A DNA stretch of 64,000 nt from Phlebopus portentosus (taxonomy: Eukaryota > Basidiomycota > Agaricomycetes > Boletales > Boletinellaceae), in contig JAYXKI010000006.1 in the NCBI GenBank assembly GCA_037892935.1, positions 496,001 to 560,000 of the forward strand, written 5' to 3'. The position numbers and the translations under genes were made by a program. The notes under the pieces were generated by a model, which was not told the DNA's origin, searched no databases, and saw only the letters and a program-made list of their open reading frames with translations. Of the stretch, positions 11,601-22,370 are shown piece by piece; positions within the stretch are counted from its first letter, which is position 1; each line of letters starts with the position of its first letter.

Positions 11601-12960
11601 ATTCGGTCCATGCTAACGCTTCTCCCTGCAACATAATCAGATTCTTCACTAATAACCTCTCCGCCGGCCACAGAAAGGTATTCTCGTCGATCTTCAGTGC
11701 TTCCATCCTTTCGGCGGTTACACGACCCGTGGGTTTGAACGGCTTTGGTACAATTGGCATCTCGGGCATCCCTCTCAACGGATCCGGATGCTGCCTTCGC
11801 ACGATCCTGTATTCTTCTGGAAGGACTCCCGGGATCGGCCTGACTTTCTGCGCTACTCGTTTGTAAGCCATTACCGCCGCGTCTTCTTCTTCTGGGGTTT
11901 CTAAAACACATGAACGATATGACCATTCTTCTTTGTCAGTAGTATAGCAATTTTTGTTTAATAAATAAGGCAACCGTTGGTTGAAAAGAGATGGGATCAT
12001 GTGTGAAATAAATTCGAAATCATAGGAAAATACCTGAACTGGCAATTTGTTACTACCTTTCTCGTCTCGCCGATTTCTCTCAATCAGTTCCTCGACGCTT
12101 GCAGAAAACCCTTTGGAAGTGGTCCTCGTGCGATCGTTCGAATTCCGGTGGCCACTTTGCTTTGCTTTCTGCGATCGTTCGGGTCCGTTAAGGTGATATG
12201 TTGGTCACCTGACGTGTAATCCTTCGTTTCGCACTCCGTAATAGCGAAAAACGGTCTCCCCAACAAAGCCTGGAAGGGAGCGTTCAGAACGACTTGCACT
12301 TGGAGCGAAACGTCAATCCCGGCTATCGTGAACTTCGCATTAGAGATCATGCCAATGGTAGATGACCTAGCTGTGTCTGCTGTCTCGAGGATCATTCCTT
12401 TGTCAGGGGATAGGGGTATCTGAAGCTTCTCCCATACGTCTTCGTGGAGCAGACACACCACGGCTCCCTGGTCAAGCACGCATTCGACTTCCAGGGTGTC
12501 TTCAATCAACGCGCTAACGGTCCTGAGAGGCATGGATGCCTCTGCGGCAACGCCTTGTCCACTGAGCGCCAGTATTCCTTCCGTCGAAAGCGTTTCGCCT
12601 GTTTCGACTTGTTCCAACGCGAAACGCCCAACTTGTAACGTAAGTGAATCATCCACGACCTCACCGTATTTGACTTCAGCCGCGTTGTATCTCTTCACCG
12701 TCATCAGCTCTTTCATCTGTTTCCTAACGTCCGGGGCGATTGAGAGGAGTTCTCGTTGGCTGATGGTGATAGGGGTATCGAGAGTACGAGTCAGAACATT
12801 GGAGACTGCGCTCGAGTCTTCTATTGGTACGACGTATTTATACTGGGGTTGTGATTTCCTGGTAATGTCGTCCTGCTGCGGTGACTGGAGTGACCTTGTC
12901 GAGGGCCGCGCGCCACTCGGTGGCGTGGGCTGCGGTTTCGCCTGCGCCTTCTTATGAGGC
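8662..12960 (-). pseudogene. pol: Gypsy pol: protease, reverse transcriptase, RNase H, integrase (disabled)
   Basis: Read leftwards. Protease (about 12716-12084) has LDQGAVVCLL at the active site and LLGRPFF, as in basidiomycete Gypsy proteases. RT (about 12045-10700) shows SNSSYRSRWFCLVKKD, YTELDLFVAFDQR, LGTFRMTVLPMGYTNS and an ADD in place of the usual IDD at the catalytic YxDD position. RNase H follows to about 10230. Integrase has the zinc motif (HDDLGH ... CHECQ) and catalytic Asp, Asp, Glu (HIDSK, TDNGTPF, GLVERRH), and ends at 8662. Lesions: a one-base frame change near 12100 between protease and RT, a TAG at 11104-11106 where a Gln is expected, and a TGA at 10498-10500. Apart from the frame change, the RT to integrase part stays in one frame. 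Confidence 0.9.
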
Positions 12961-13995
12961 TGAACTCTAGGGATCTCTACGCCATCGGGCTTCGTTCTTC
13001 ATCCACCAGCTGCCTTCTTCTTCGCCTCGTTAATCAAAATCTCCAAACGTTCGATGTCGTAGTTTTCCTGCTTGTCCTGATCTTCTTCGTCGTGACTATA
13101 TGCATACGCTGGACCAGCTTGATGGCTATATGCGGGCGTGACCGACTCGACCATCCCTACTGTGTGTGTCGCCGGGGCTTTAGCATGAAAGCTATCGATT
13201 CGTTCTTTGAGATTGTTCCCCGGTAGCGACCTCGTAATGAGACCGCCGTTCGGCAACACAATCCTTCCATCCTGGCTCCTAACGCACTTTCCGGCTTGGA
13301 TGTACTCGAGAACCTTCGTACACGATCGAATATAGTGTCCTGCTTCGCCGCAGAAGTTGCAAACTGGGTTTCGCGGAGTTTTGCTGCGTTCCACCTCTGG
13401 TCGATGCGGAATGTTCCCCTTGCTCAGGGCGTCGAGCGTAACCTGAAAACTCTTCAACATATCCATTACCCTGGCCAAATCCACTTCTTCCTTCTTCACG
13501 ATACTTGTCGAAGCTTCTCCGGTAGCTGGGGGTGGAAAGTTACTGCCGAAACTGCCCACAATCTTTCCTCCTAGCACGAAATTCGAATGCTCGAGAACGT
13601 CTTTAATCTTGTAAGGCGTAGATGAGTCGTGGTCTGGCAGCTTAATCTCGATACGACGAATGAGCGCCTCTCTAAGGTCTCCTGTAATTCCCATCAGGAA
13701 CATCTCGTCAGCTTGGGACTCCAAGATCTTTCCGTTCGTTATAAGATACTTAGAGCGCCTGACGAATTCTCGATGATATTCGCCTAGGTCTTCTCGGTTC
13801 TTGATCCCTTTCTTCGCCTGTTCTACGACCAAATGCTCCAGTTCTCCCTTGGAGTAGCGTTTCCCTGCTGTGAGACTCGGGTATAGAGCTATAATCTCTC
13901 TCTTCACCGTCTCCACATCAGGGTTCGGGTCGTTAATCTCGTCGGTAGTCTCCCAAAGTTCCGCGACGTCGGTCTTCATCAGGAAAACAGTCCAA

Positions 13996-14540
13996 ATTAT
14001 CCACTGCTACCCATAGCTACCCATAGCTACTCATAGCTACTCACTACTATAGGCTGCTATATAGTAGCCTATAGTAGGTTAGTAGTCCATAGTGATTTAT
14101 CGTGACCCCCCTACTATATAGAGGGCTGTAACAGTGTATAGATGCTATAGTTAATATTTATTCATAGTACTAGAAAGAGATGAATAGTGCATAATATATA
14201 GCAACCTGTAGCAATTGATACAGATTTATAGTGCTACTAGCGCATAGTGCATAGTGCCTTATAGTAATTAGTATGAGTTTATAGCTGATACTAGATGCTT
14301 ATAGTTGATAGTTCTTATAGGTGATATATTGCCATAGCATATTAAAGATATAGATAGTCATATATTATCATAGATAGCACTTATTAGAGACCACGAGCAT
14401 ATCAGAGAACATATTTAATTTTTATTAAATTTAAATATATCGATAGTATACTACTTACAGACCCATACAAGCATGTAACTAATTACATGTACAGCTAACT
14501 ACAGAATCTATGTGAGCGAGGCATACACCCATATACACCT
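13996..14540. repeat. AT-rich short-period array, left subterminal region of the inner element
   Basis: Degenerate repeats of CTACCCATAG/CTACTCATAG and TATAGTA-type units (start of array near 14000), grading into AT-rich sequence with no open frame. The base composition is unlike the surrounding gag gene. The same kind of sequence closes the right end of the element. Confidence 0.7.
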
Positions 14541-14680
14541 ATACTAATATAGACCAATGCTACTTGTCGGAGATAATAAATGGTCAAAAGTGTTAACACT
14601 AGACACTGTTGACAGGACAAAGGAACTTCCACTGGCTTCAAGGCCCAAACTGGTTAACACAAGGTCAGAGTGCACTAGCG

Positions 14681-14791
14681 CCGCCCCGGCTAAGTGGCAC
14701 AGGTTCAGCAGCGCATAGCACACCTCCAGCTGGCTGGCAAACAGCCACAGTATAATAGGTGCCGCCCTGGCTAAGTGCACAGGTTCAGCAG
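14681..14791. repeat. Direct repeat, two units of about 31 bp
   Basis: GCCGCCCCGGCTAAGTGGC continuing into ACAGGTTCAGCAGC near 14681-14712 recurs, with small changes, near 14761-14791. It lies between the AT-rich array and the Argonaute pieces. No function is assigned. Confidence 0.6.
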
Positions 14792-14950
14792 CACTCAACA
14801 TACTGCCTCTACACCTGGGCTGCCCACTGCGACAGGGACAGAGGTGTCCAAGAACCACAGACCTCCCAACAGCCAGAACAACAATTAAAAGAAAAGGTAA
14901 TGAAGTGGCCTGAAGCCATTGCAATCTGCAAGGTGAGAGATGGTTCAGAA

Positions 14951-14972
14951 TGTGGATGCGTACGCATCCACA
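14951..14972. repeat. 22-bp perfect palindrome with core GATGCGTACGCATC
   Basis: TGTGGATGCGTACGCATCCACA is its own reverse complement. The 14-base core GATGCGTACGCATC recurs at 18510-18523, so the two copies bracket the captured Argonaute/Sac3 block. Confidence 0.8.
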
Positions 14973-15029
14973 ATTCAGTGGCTCAACATAAGGAGCCAAT
15001 TACCTTACAGGTCCATTCAGCACCAGCCT

Positions 15030-15119
15030 GGAGACGTGCATGAGTGCATTCCATGTCCCACACAGCATGGCCAATGCACTGCGCGAGTTCATGCAGTAAT
15101 CTTGCAGTGCCGTACCTAG
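15030..15119 (+). pseudogene. Partial duplicate of an Argonaute exon piece
   Basis: The sequence around 15031-15118 is a diverged copy of the Argonaute segment near 15659-15747. It has the same series ending in a tract equivalent to ALREFMQQS, but with a stop (TAA) where the longer copy has a Gln codon. It points to rearrangement during or after capture. Confidence 0.7.
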
Positions 15120-18100
15120 GAGGCCGTCGACTTGCGCAAGCACATTGTTGCCGAATTTTCTCAGTCTCAGGAACTGTCGCAGAACGTGCAGGGCATCGCG
15201 CATGATGGCGTCGGTCGCCTCGTTCGCAAAGCTGCCGCTGCCGAAAAACTTTCAGGTCACGGTGACGGCACCGGCCCCATCGTCCGAGGAACTGGGCGCA
15301 CGCACGCACGATATCCCGTACTTTGTCACACTTGTCGGACCTAATCCTCTTGAATCAGTGGACCTCGCTGGGTAAGGCTTGCCCTTCGACCGTAATCTAA
15401 TAGTGATACTGACTTCTTTCTTCAACAGGTACCTACGTGGTGAGAATCCCGACTACGATCCTGCACCTATCGTCTCGGCCTTCAACCTGATCGTTATGGC
15501 GCATGCCGCTCACACTGGTTTTCGCGCACTCACCAAGGATGCATACTATTTCGACCCCAATGCGGATACGGGCGTGCCTACTCGCCCTAGCATCAAGGTC
15601 GTCAACGGCTTCTTCGCTTCCATCTGTCCAGTTCACAAGTCCCTCATGGTCAGCGTGAATACGTGCATGAGCGCGTTCCACGTCCCACGAAGCATGGCCG
15701 ATGCGCTGCGCGAGTTCATGCAGCAATCTCGCGGTGCCGTACCTCAGAAATTCTTCGGTAATATGAGGGTAGTTACAAGTTACCTCGGGTACGATAGGCG
15801 CAACACCGTGAAGGCGATTGGACCCGGTACGGCGAGACGGACAAAGATCCAGAGTGAAAAATTCGGCAATATCACAGTGGAGGAATATTTCCAGAAAAGT
15901 AAGTCATCCGTGGATCGAATAGGAATCGTGCTGACTATCGCACAGAGTTCCACATCACACTCCGCCACGCAGATGACCTGCCCGTGGTGAATGTCGGGAA
16001 AGAGGGCAAGGACGTTTTCGTACCAGCCGAGCTGTGCAAGATTGTACCAGGGACCCTTTTCGCGGGTGAGCTGAAGTCTGGGGAGAGCGCAGCCCTGTGT
16101 GCTGCAAACAACAAGACGCCAGCCGGTCACGCACAGACAATCACTATCAAGGGTCTCCGTCTCCTAGGCTTCGAGGAGGGCACACCTCCGATGGTCAGCT
16201 TCGGAATCAAAATCTCGACAAATATGGCTGTTGTCGCGGCTCGCGTTCTCCCCGCACCGTTGGTGATTTATCCTTCGGGCCGTGCACAAATTGTCAATGG
16301 ATCTTGGACGGCGCGTGGCATTCAGTTCGCGAGGCTTGCAGAGCTTAAACGCCTTGCAGTTGTGGTCTTAAAGGATGGGAATATAGAAGAGTCCGACAGC
16401 TCGCTCGAGGTGCAGGTGCGCGAGGCGGTGAAGGCTCTGATCGGAAAATGTCACGCACGTGGAATGAACGTCAACTCGGACTTCATCATGCAGGTCCTGC
16501 AGCTCCGCCGTCCGAGTCGAGAGGATCCATACCGCGATGAGGATGTGGACAAAGTATCAAGGTTGTTCGAATCGCTGCCAGGCAGGCCCCAGATGGTTCT
16601 CGCCCTCATGTCAAACAGCACATCTATGCGGGACTCCACCGGTACTTTGACGTCGGCCAGGGCCTCCGGTCCGTGATTGGCCTCATCGAGAACATGCTCG
16701 ACAAGGAGGGCCACGATCAGTATCTGCCGAATCTCGCGCTCAAGGTTAACACAAAGCTCGGTGGGGTCAACCATCGGCTGGAGCCTGCTTCTCTGAAACG
16801 GCTGGCAAACACGATGGTGGTCGGGTTCGATGTGATTAAGCCGGGTGGGAATGCGGTCAAGGGCGCGCCTGGTATCGCAGCGGTCGTGGTGTCGTGCGAC
16901 GTGAACTTCACCCCAGTGCCATGCAAGTGTCTCCCTTCAGGGAGTAAAAGAAGAGGTGAGCTCTCGTTTTTATGCTATTATGCAGGCGCCTGATGCAGCT
17001 ATTCATAGACAGTTGAAAACTTACGTGTCAAAGCATGGGCTCGTTCCCCGAACGGATCCTTATATTCCGTGCCAGTATTTCAGACGGCCAGCACGCGCGG
17101 GTAATGGCCACCGAGATCAAGCAGCTGAACGAAGCATTCGGTGAACTGAAGAAATACAAACCGAAGTTGACTTACATCACTTGTAGCAAAGGTCATCAGA
17201 CTCGGTTCTACCCCAGCCGCAGACGATCCTAAGTTCGAAATGCCCCTATACAGTTCCTTGAGTTGCTGTACGAAAACACTGGAACTTGCATATTCCCGAG
17301 GCTGCCCGTCAAACAAGTGTCGATGATGTTGACGACCGTCAGTGGTGGTCGCTAGTTCGGCAAACGTTTGCATGGCAGTCCCATTGACTCTGAGCTTCGA
17401 AGTCTTCGTGATCGGACTGTGGCAGCCTGGACTTCACTGCGGAAACGGGATATAAGCTGGAAGGCTAGGTCGGCGGCGATATGTGGTGGAGGTCTGTCAT
17501 TTCGTTCGTGCTGGTCATGGATGAGGCTGAGACAACGGTATACACGCATCTCCAATTCGTTAGGTGATTCAGCCTTTCCTCTTTGATCGTCACAGAACTC
17601 CTTTAGAGACAGCAGAGCTTTTGCAGGCGTAAAGATCCAGACAACAACTTGACGGCAAGGTTGAGGACTCACAGTTCATAAGCTGCTGGATCTCCAAAGC
17701 TCGATCAAACGTAGGCACGTCGTACATGAGATAGAGTGAAAGGATATGAAAACGTGTACATCGTTCGTGAGACTCGATAGCTATTGGTCCGTTGTCTTGC
17801 TGAATCGTGAAACCGTTGCGTACAGCTCGAGAGCGATCTCTGGCAAATGCCCGAGTCTCCGTGAAGTCACTGAAGTTCATCAGACGCATCCTGCACATCA
17901 CGACGACTGACAAGACCTCGTGCTCTATGGTGGGAACGAGCATAGACCAGGGCATGACGAGCATTTACGACTACGATTTCCCTTTGCAGGCTCATGCAGG
18001 CATGCAAGGTATCGCTCGTGCAGTTCACTACACCGTCCTCCATAAGGACAAGAAGTTATCTCCCAACACCCTACAGCAAGGCATCAATGAAATCTCATAC

Positions 18101-18197
18101 CTGTGGTCAGCATCAACGAAGGGTGTGAGCCTGAAACTGCCAGCCTACTGGCAAGTCAAGCATGTGCAAGGTGATGTCGCCGGTCGAGGGCAGTAAG
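15120..18197 (+). pseudogene. Captured Argonaute gene fragment (decayed; split by a Sac3 piece)
   Basis: In order: part of the Argonaute N domain (FQVTVTAPAPSSEELG), linker 1 (near 15430-15560), a PAZ-like region with SYLGYDRRNTVKAIGPGTAR, LPVVNVG and FVPAELCKIVPG, MID with LPAPLVIYPSGR and PQMVLALMSN, and PIWI with YLPNLALKVNTKLGGVNH, TMVVGFDV and YDYDFPLQAHAGMQG. A genuine-looking intron is kept near 15900-15947. Defects: a frame change near 15200, another near 16615, the first exons missing, the PIWI segment broken by a reverse-oriented Sac3 piece (17250-17925), and the RDG-type catalytic Asp replaced (FRASISDGQ). The first PIWI Asp and the final His (AVHYTVL) remain. Not expected to make a working slicer. 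A short antisense or truncated transcript cannot be excluded. Confidence 0.85.
17250..17925 (-). pseudogene. Captured SAC3/GANP-domain gene fragment
   Basis: On the minus strand, pieces of the SAC3/GANP helical domain are readable: TRAFARDRSRAVRNGFTIQQ, ESHERCTRFHILSLYLM, FDRALEIQQLMN, then LKEFCDDQRGKAESPNELEM and RVYRCLSLIHDQ. These match the TREX-2 mRNA-export scaffold Sac3 family. The order is preserved, but frames differ between blocks near 17640-17680, which may be an intron (GT...AG) or decay. It lies within the PIWI part of the Argonaute fragment in the opposite orientation, so it arrived separately. Confidence 0.75.
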
Positions 18198-18850
18198 GAG
18201 GTGAGGATGGGGAAGGAGGGATGTGACTTGTATGAGTTGCGAGTTGCAAAGTCAACTTCGTCACGTGCAACAAAAGGGTAAGACCGAAAAAAAAGACAAG
18301 ATTGATGCTCCCCATGTTCACAAGTCCTAATGATAACAAACAAATCTTGATAAAATTGAACCTAAATTTATATCATTATAGCACTTTCTAAAGCTGCCTG
18401 ATGTAAACAAAGCAAGCTCAGAAGGTCAGCATAACCAGAAAGTACTGTACTATATTTAAGGTGTTATTTAACTCTATCATGTGATTGTGGGAAAGTCTTC
18501 AAAAACTCGGATGCGTACGCATCTGTTGCTCTTACTCTTAGGAGGTGTGTATTTGGGTAGGTCATGTAACCCATGACTACACTAGCTTTATACATCATCT
18601 ACACGAGATCCGTATTAAATTGCAAATGTATAACCAGCACTGGTTTAGCACGGACCATCTAGATGAAATAGGTTGTACATACATATAGATATGCATACAT
18701 GACCTACATCTCTATGTGTAGGCCTGCATACATTTACTCTCTGCTTTGTTAACAGGCTCTGCTGCCTCAACAGTTAGAAATTTTGTTTTCCACTTTCAGA
18801 CCAATTTATAATTATATTTGATTAGAAATTATCAAAATACATGCAAGCTT
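18198..18850. other. AT-rich spacer inside the inner element
   Basis: No gene is supported. It contains the second copy of GATGCGTACGCATC (18510-18523) and AT-rich sequence between the Argonaute and Hsp70 pieces. Confidence 0.5.
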
Positions 18851-20670
18851 AGCAGACGGTGGCACCATACACAACAGTCTCATCTGGGTTGATAGACTTG
18901 CATGGCTCCTTGCTATTGAAGAAGTCAGGCATGAACTTGACAATTCAGGGTATACAGGTGGAACCATTGACGAGGATGATCTTGTGTACATTGGAATTGT
19001 CTATCTTGGAGTCCCGGATAATCTTCTCAACAGGCTCAAGCATGGAATGGAAGAGATCCTGGCACAGCTCCTTAAATCATTGTCGGCATATGTCAAGAAG
19101 ATCTCTGACTTCTTCATTGGGACAGTTATATTATGCTTGATAAATGCAGTCATGACACTGCCAGTGGTCTTGATACCGAGTGACAGAGGAGCGACATCGA
19201 GCAAGAAGGGGTCTTAGGTCTTCTCCGAGGTGTTGCCCTTGAGGATAGCAGCCAACAATCTTGTTCGCTTGGAGCAAAATGATCTGCCTGGGGACCCACA
19301 CTATTTGACTGAGTTTGGCCCCAGTCTCCTCGCTCTGGGGAATGCCACACAGAGATCAGAGACAATAACATAAAGCGAAAGCAATACGACATACTGCATG
19401 TTTATTCATCACTATGGAAGCTGGCATTGTACAGAGGAGTGACAGAAAGATTGAGATGAAAGCCTGCATAAAATTGGTCAGAGTTCAGACATGAATATAT
19501 AGGTTGGGTATGCACTCAAATAGGGCACTAGTCAGACCTGGAGACACACCATAGACATCTTGTGCAATGATGGCTGTCAGTTGAAGATGATATAACTATG
19601 TTGATACTGAAGAAAGATGTCCATATGCTTATTGTACCAAAGATCTATATGCTTTCCGGTATCTTGAATCACATATTGCACTTGAGGGTATTCTCTCGAT
19701 CCATTCTGCACGAGCTCTTATAAGTACGCGATATTGTATGGAGTCACTGTCAAACAATTTTAAATCACACATCAACCAAGATGCTCTTCCTACTAACCTC
19801 TTTCTTAGTACGTGAGAGGCATGATAATGCTCTTCAGTGTGGCAACTTCGTCCAGTTCTAGATTTGGGTCTCCAGTGATGACAGTATGTGCCAAAAAATC
19901 AATATATTTCTCTATCAAGTTACTATGTAGACGTCCGCGACAGCCTCATCTGGGTTGCCAGACCTGCATGGCGCCTTGCTGTTGAAGGAGTCAGAAAAGA
20001 GCTTGACAATACAGAGGATATGGGTGGAACCTCCGATAAGGACCATCTCATGTATATTGGACTTATCAACCTTGGAGTCCCAGAGAACCTTCTCAATAGG
20101 CTCAAGCATAGACCGGAAGAGATCTTGGCATAACTCCTCGAATTGTGCATGGGTGATTGAGATGTAAAAGTTGATACTCTCATAGAGTGAATCAATTCTA
20201 ATGGTCATCTGTGCTGCTGATGACAGTGTACGCTTCGCACGCTTGCAAGCAGTACGGAGTCAGTAAAGAACACAAGGGTTCAATGAAAGATCTAAGAAAA
20301 TCAGTGTCAATACCATGATCATACGCCATCAGAATAACTTAAATTACATACCCTTCTTGTTCTTGCACTTGAACTCCTGAATAAAGTGGTTTACAAGGTG
20401 ATTGTCAAAGTTCTCATCACCCAAGTGACTATTGCTGACAGTCGCCTTGACTTCAAAGATACCCTCCTCAATGGTCAAGAGTGATACATCAAAGGTACCT
20501 CCACCAAGGTCAAAAATGAGGACATTGCACTTGCCTTAGAGCTTCTTGTCAAGACCATACATGATAGCAGCCACTGTGGGTTCATTGATGAGTTGGAAGA
20601 AGTTGAGGCTAGAGATAACACTGGTGTCGCCTGACATTGCGAGTTGTTAAAGTAAGCAGAAATAGTGATG
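18850..20670 (-). pseudogene. Captured Hsp70 gene pieces, rearranged and partly duplicated
   Basis: Cytosolic Hsp70 nucleotide-binding-domain landmarks appear on the minus strand. From right to left: [31 protein letters not shown] and [17 protein letters not shown] (20600-20340), then [20 protein letters not shown] with MVLIGGST (20150-19930). A separate block at about 19280-18855 places [19 protein letters not shown] before a second copy of the [16 protein letters not shown] segment, the reverse of the natural order. Internal stops are present (for example after GLDKKL). It is non-functional. The family call is secure and the edges are approximate. Confidence 0.82.
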
Positions 20671-21117
20671 ACAGCCTCAGTGACAGTTCTGTAAAACAGT
20701 CATAAATGAGGAGGATAAAGCAGGGATGGAGATGATTTGTAGGTGCTGAGGGTGAAAAGAGTGGCATGACAGTGGTGGCAAGAGACAAAGAGGACAACAT
20801 GTCAAAATGAATCTAAGCCCGTCAAATACTGGCACTGGCCCATGTAGATCTATGTAGATTTACATAGTTCTATTATGCAAATCTAGTCCAGTTCTTGTAT
20901 ATCAACTCTCAAAACCTAATCAAACACCATGTCAGCTAGACAAAACTATACAGACATTTATGTTAGGTGATCTACACAGAAATGCATATATTTGTGTACC
21001 TAATGTACCTTGTTCTACACAAATTTTCTGTGTGATGTAAGACAGATTTTTGTGTAGATTTCCTTATCTTGGGTACATTCAGCTACACAGGCATGTGTTA
21101 AGGATCTCCAATATGCA
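20671..21117. other. Non-coding spacer of the inner element
   Basis: AT-rich sequence between the Hsp70 pieces and the right-end tandem repeat. It contains several TGTGTAGAT/TACACA-like motifs around 20990-21060. No gene is seen. Confidence 0.45.
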
Positions 21118-21720
21118 GTGATTGATTGCTATTTATAACTATGTACTAATATTGATATAGAATATCATCTATATGCATTTATATATTACTATATATTACT
21201 AGTCATATATTGACTATGTATTACTAATCTCTATCTAGTAATATAGACAGTTTACCACTATAAACAACTATATACTTCTTTAAACTATGGACTATAACTA
21301 TTTATTAGGATCTATACAGAGATATCAGACAATACACTACTATTAATTACTATTTATATCTATGTAGTATATGTTACTATAGGATATCATCTATATGCAT
21401 CTATATATTACTATATATTACTATATATAACTAATCATATATTGACTATATATTACTAACCTCTATTGCTATCTAAATACTGTTATGAATTGCTCACCAC
21501 TATAAACAGCTATATACTTCTTTGAACTATTACCTATAACTGTCTACCAGGCCCTATACAGAGGTATCAAACTATGTGATACTATTAATTGCTATTCATA
21601 TCTATATACTATGCATTACTATAGAATACTATCTATATGTATCTATATATTACTATATATTACTATAGTATACTATGCACTACTATGAACTACTATGGTG
21701 TTATAACTCACTATCCATTA
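21118..21720. repeat. Tandem repeat, about 220-240 bp unit, 2.5 copies, right end of the inner element
   Basis: The landmark ATATCATCTATATGCAT followed by TATATATTACTATATATTAC occurs near 21162 and 21384, and in a decayed form near 21626. The same stretches of sequence lie between them (for example the CACTATAAACA and CTATACAGAG segments). This gives a unit of about 222 then 242 bases. It is very AT-rich and abuts the right terminal repeat. Confidence 0.75.
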
Positions 21721-22350
21721 ATAACTTAAATGGACTGATTTCCTGATGTTCGCATAGTACAAGAACTTTCGGACGTGATCTCTATCGTTCCACGTGGCCT
21801 GTCTTGCGATTTCTGCAACGTCTTCGAAGAACCTAGGGAGTTCCTTTGGTTCTGAGCCGTCAAACGTTGGGGCACGTTTGTCCCCACGCGAGGGCGGTTG
21901 GTACGCCATTGCGGTTTGTCGATTTGCAAGTTGTTGTAATACGTTAGCGTTTGCAGACAGACGAGCTATTATCGCTGCGTTGCTGGCTAAGATCTGTTGA
22001 GTTCCGGTAGGTAGTTGGTAATTGGTAGGCGGGCTAGCTGGTCTGTTCGGTGAGCTTGGGGTGGAAGCTGGCACGGATGAGAGGTTGGGGAGTTCTGAAT
22101 CAGCGATGGTAGATGAGGAATGATCTAGGGAATCGGTGTTGGAAGGAATGGCGCTAACGGATTGTCGCAAGGGTGTTTTGCTGTATTCTGCGTTTTCCGC
22201 AGCGGAACGTAAGTTGCGATTGACAATCCTCGGCCTTCGAGTCGGCGGCAAAACCTGATGTTCTACAGGGACTCGAGCGGATTGGCTACGTGTAACTCGT
22301 CTGCTAGACGAATTTGGCGGGGTATTCGTAATGGTTGGACAGTGAAATCC

Positions 22351-22368
22351 CCCTCGCCGGGGGCTCCA
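22351..22368 (-). other. Primer binding site of the Gypsy element
   Basis: Two bases inside the right LTR, the minus strand reads TGGAGCCCCCGGCGAGGG. It begins with TGG, as expected for pairing with the CCA end of a tRNA primer. I cannot say which tRNA. Confidence 0.7.
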
Positions 22369-22370
22369 CT

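Larger units (their letters stand above)
13980..21745. mobile_element. Non-autonomous element with captured host gene pieces (Helitron-like or TIR element), inside gag
   Basis: A 7,766-bp insertion in gag. The ends are inverted repeats: CAGGAAAACAGTCCA at 13980-13994, and on the other strand CAGGAAATCAGTCCA at 21745-21731 (14 of 15 match). The target is AT (13978-13979 and 21746-21747). Two readings fit. It may be a TIR element with a 2-bp AT duplication. It may instead be a Helitron inserted between A and T, since the ends then read TC...CTGA, matching TC...CTRR. Gene capture favours Helitron and the inverted repeat favours a TIR element. No transposase or Rep/helicase is visible. AT-rich arrays flank a core with Argonaute (+), Sac3/GANP (-) and Hsp70 (-) fragments. 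Confidence 0.8.
12999..22251 (-). pseudogene. gag: Gypsy gag, split by the 13980-21745 insertion
   Basis: The N-terminal part is 22251 down to 21746. The C-terminal part is 13979 down to 12999. Joining across the insertion with one copy of the AT target gives a continuous frame through the capsid segment (RKFLYYAN, then MKTDVAELWE). A zinc knuckle CNFCGEAGHYIRSC (C-x2-C-x4-H-x4-C, near 13350) and a Lys-rich end follow. It ends in TGA at 12999-13001, and the protease open frame continues in the same frame beyond it. The TGA may be a natural suppressible stop or a C-to-T mutation of an Arg codon. Confidence 0.88.

Noticed and set aside
11901..12033. 133-base GT...TTTTAG segment within pol that looks like an intron
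   Set aside because: The surrounding RT frame is continuous through it, and removing 133 bases would break the frame, so it is better read as coding or tolerated sequence.
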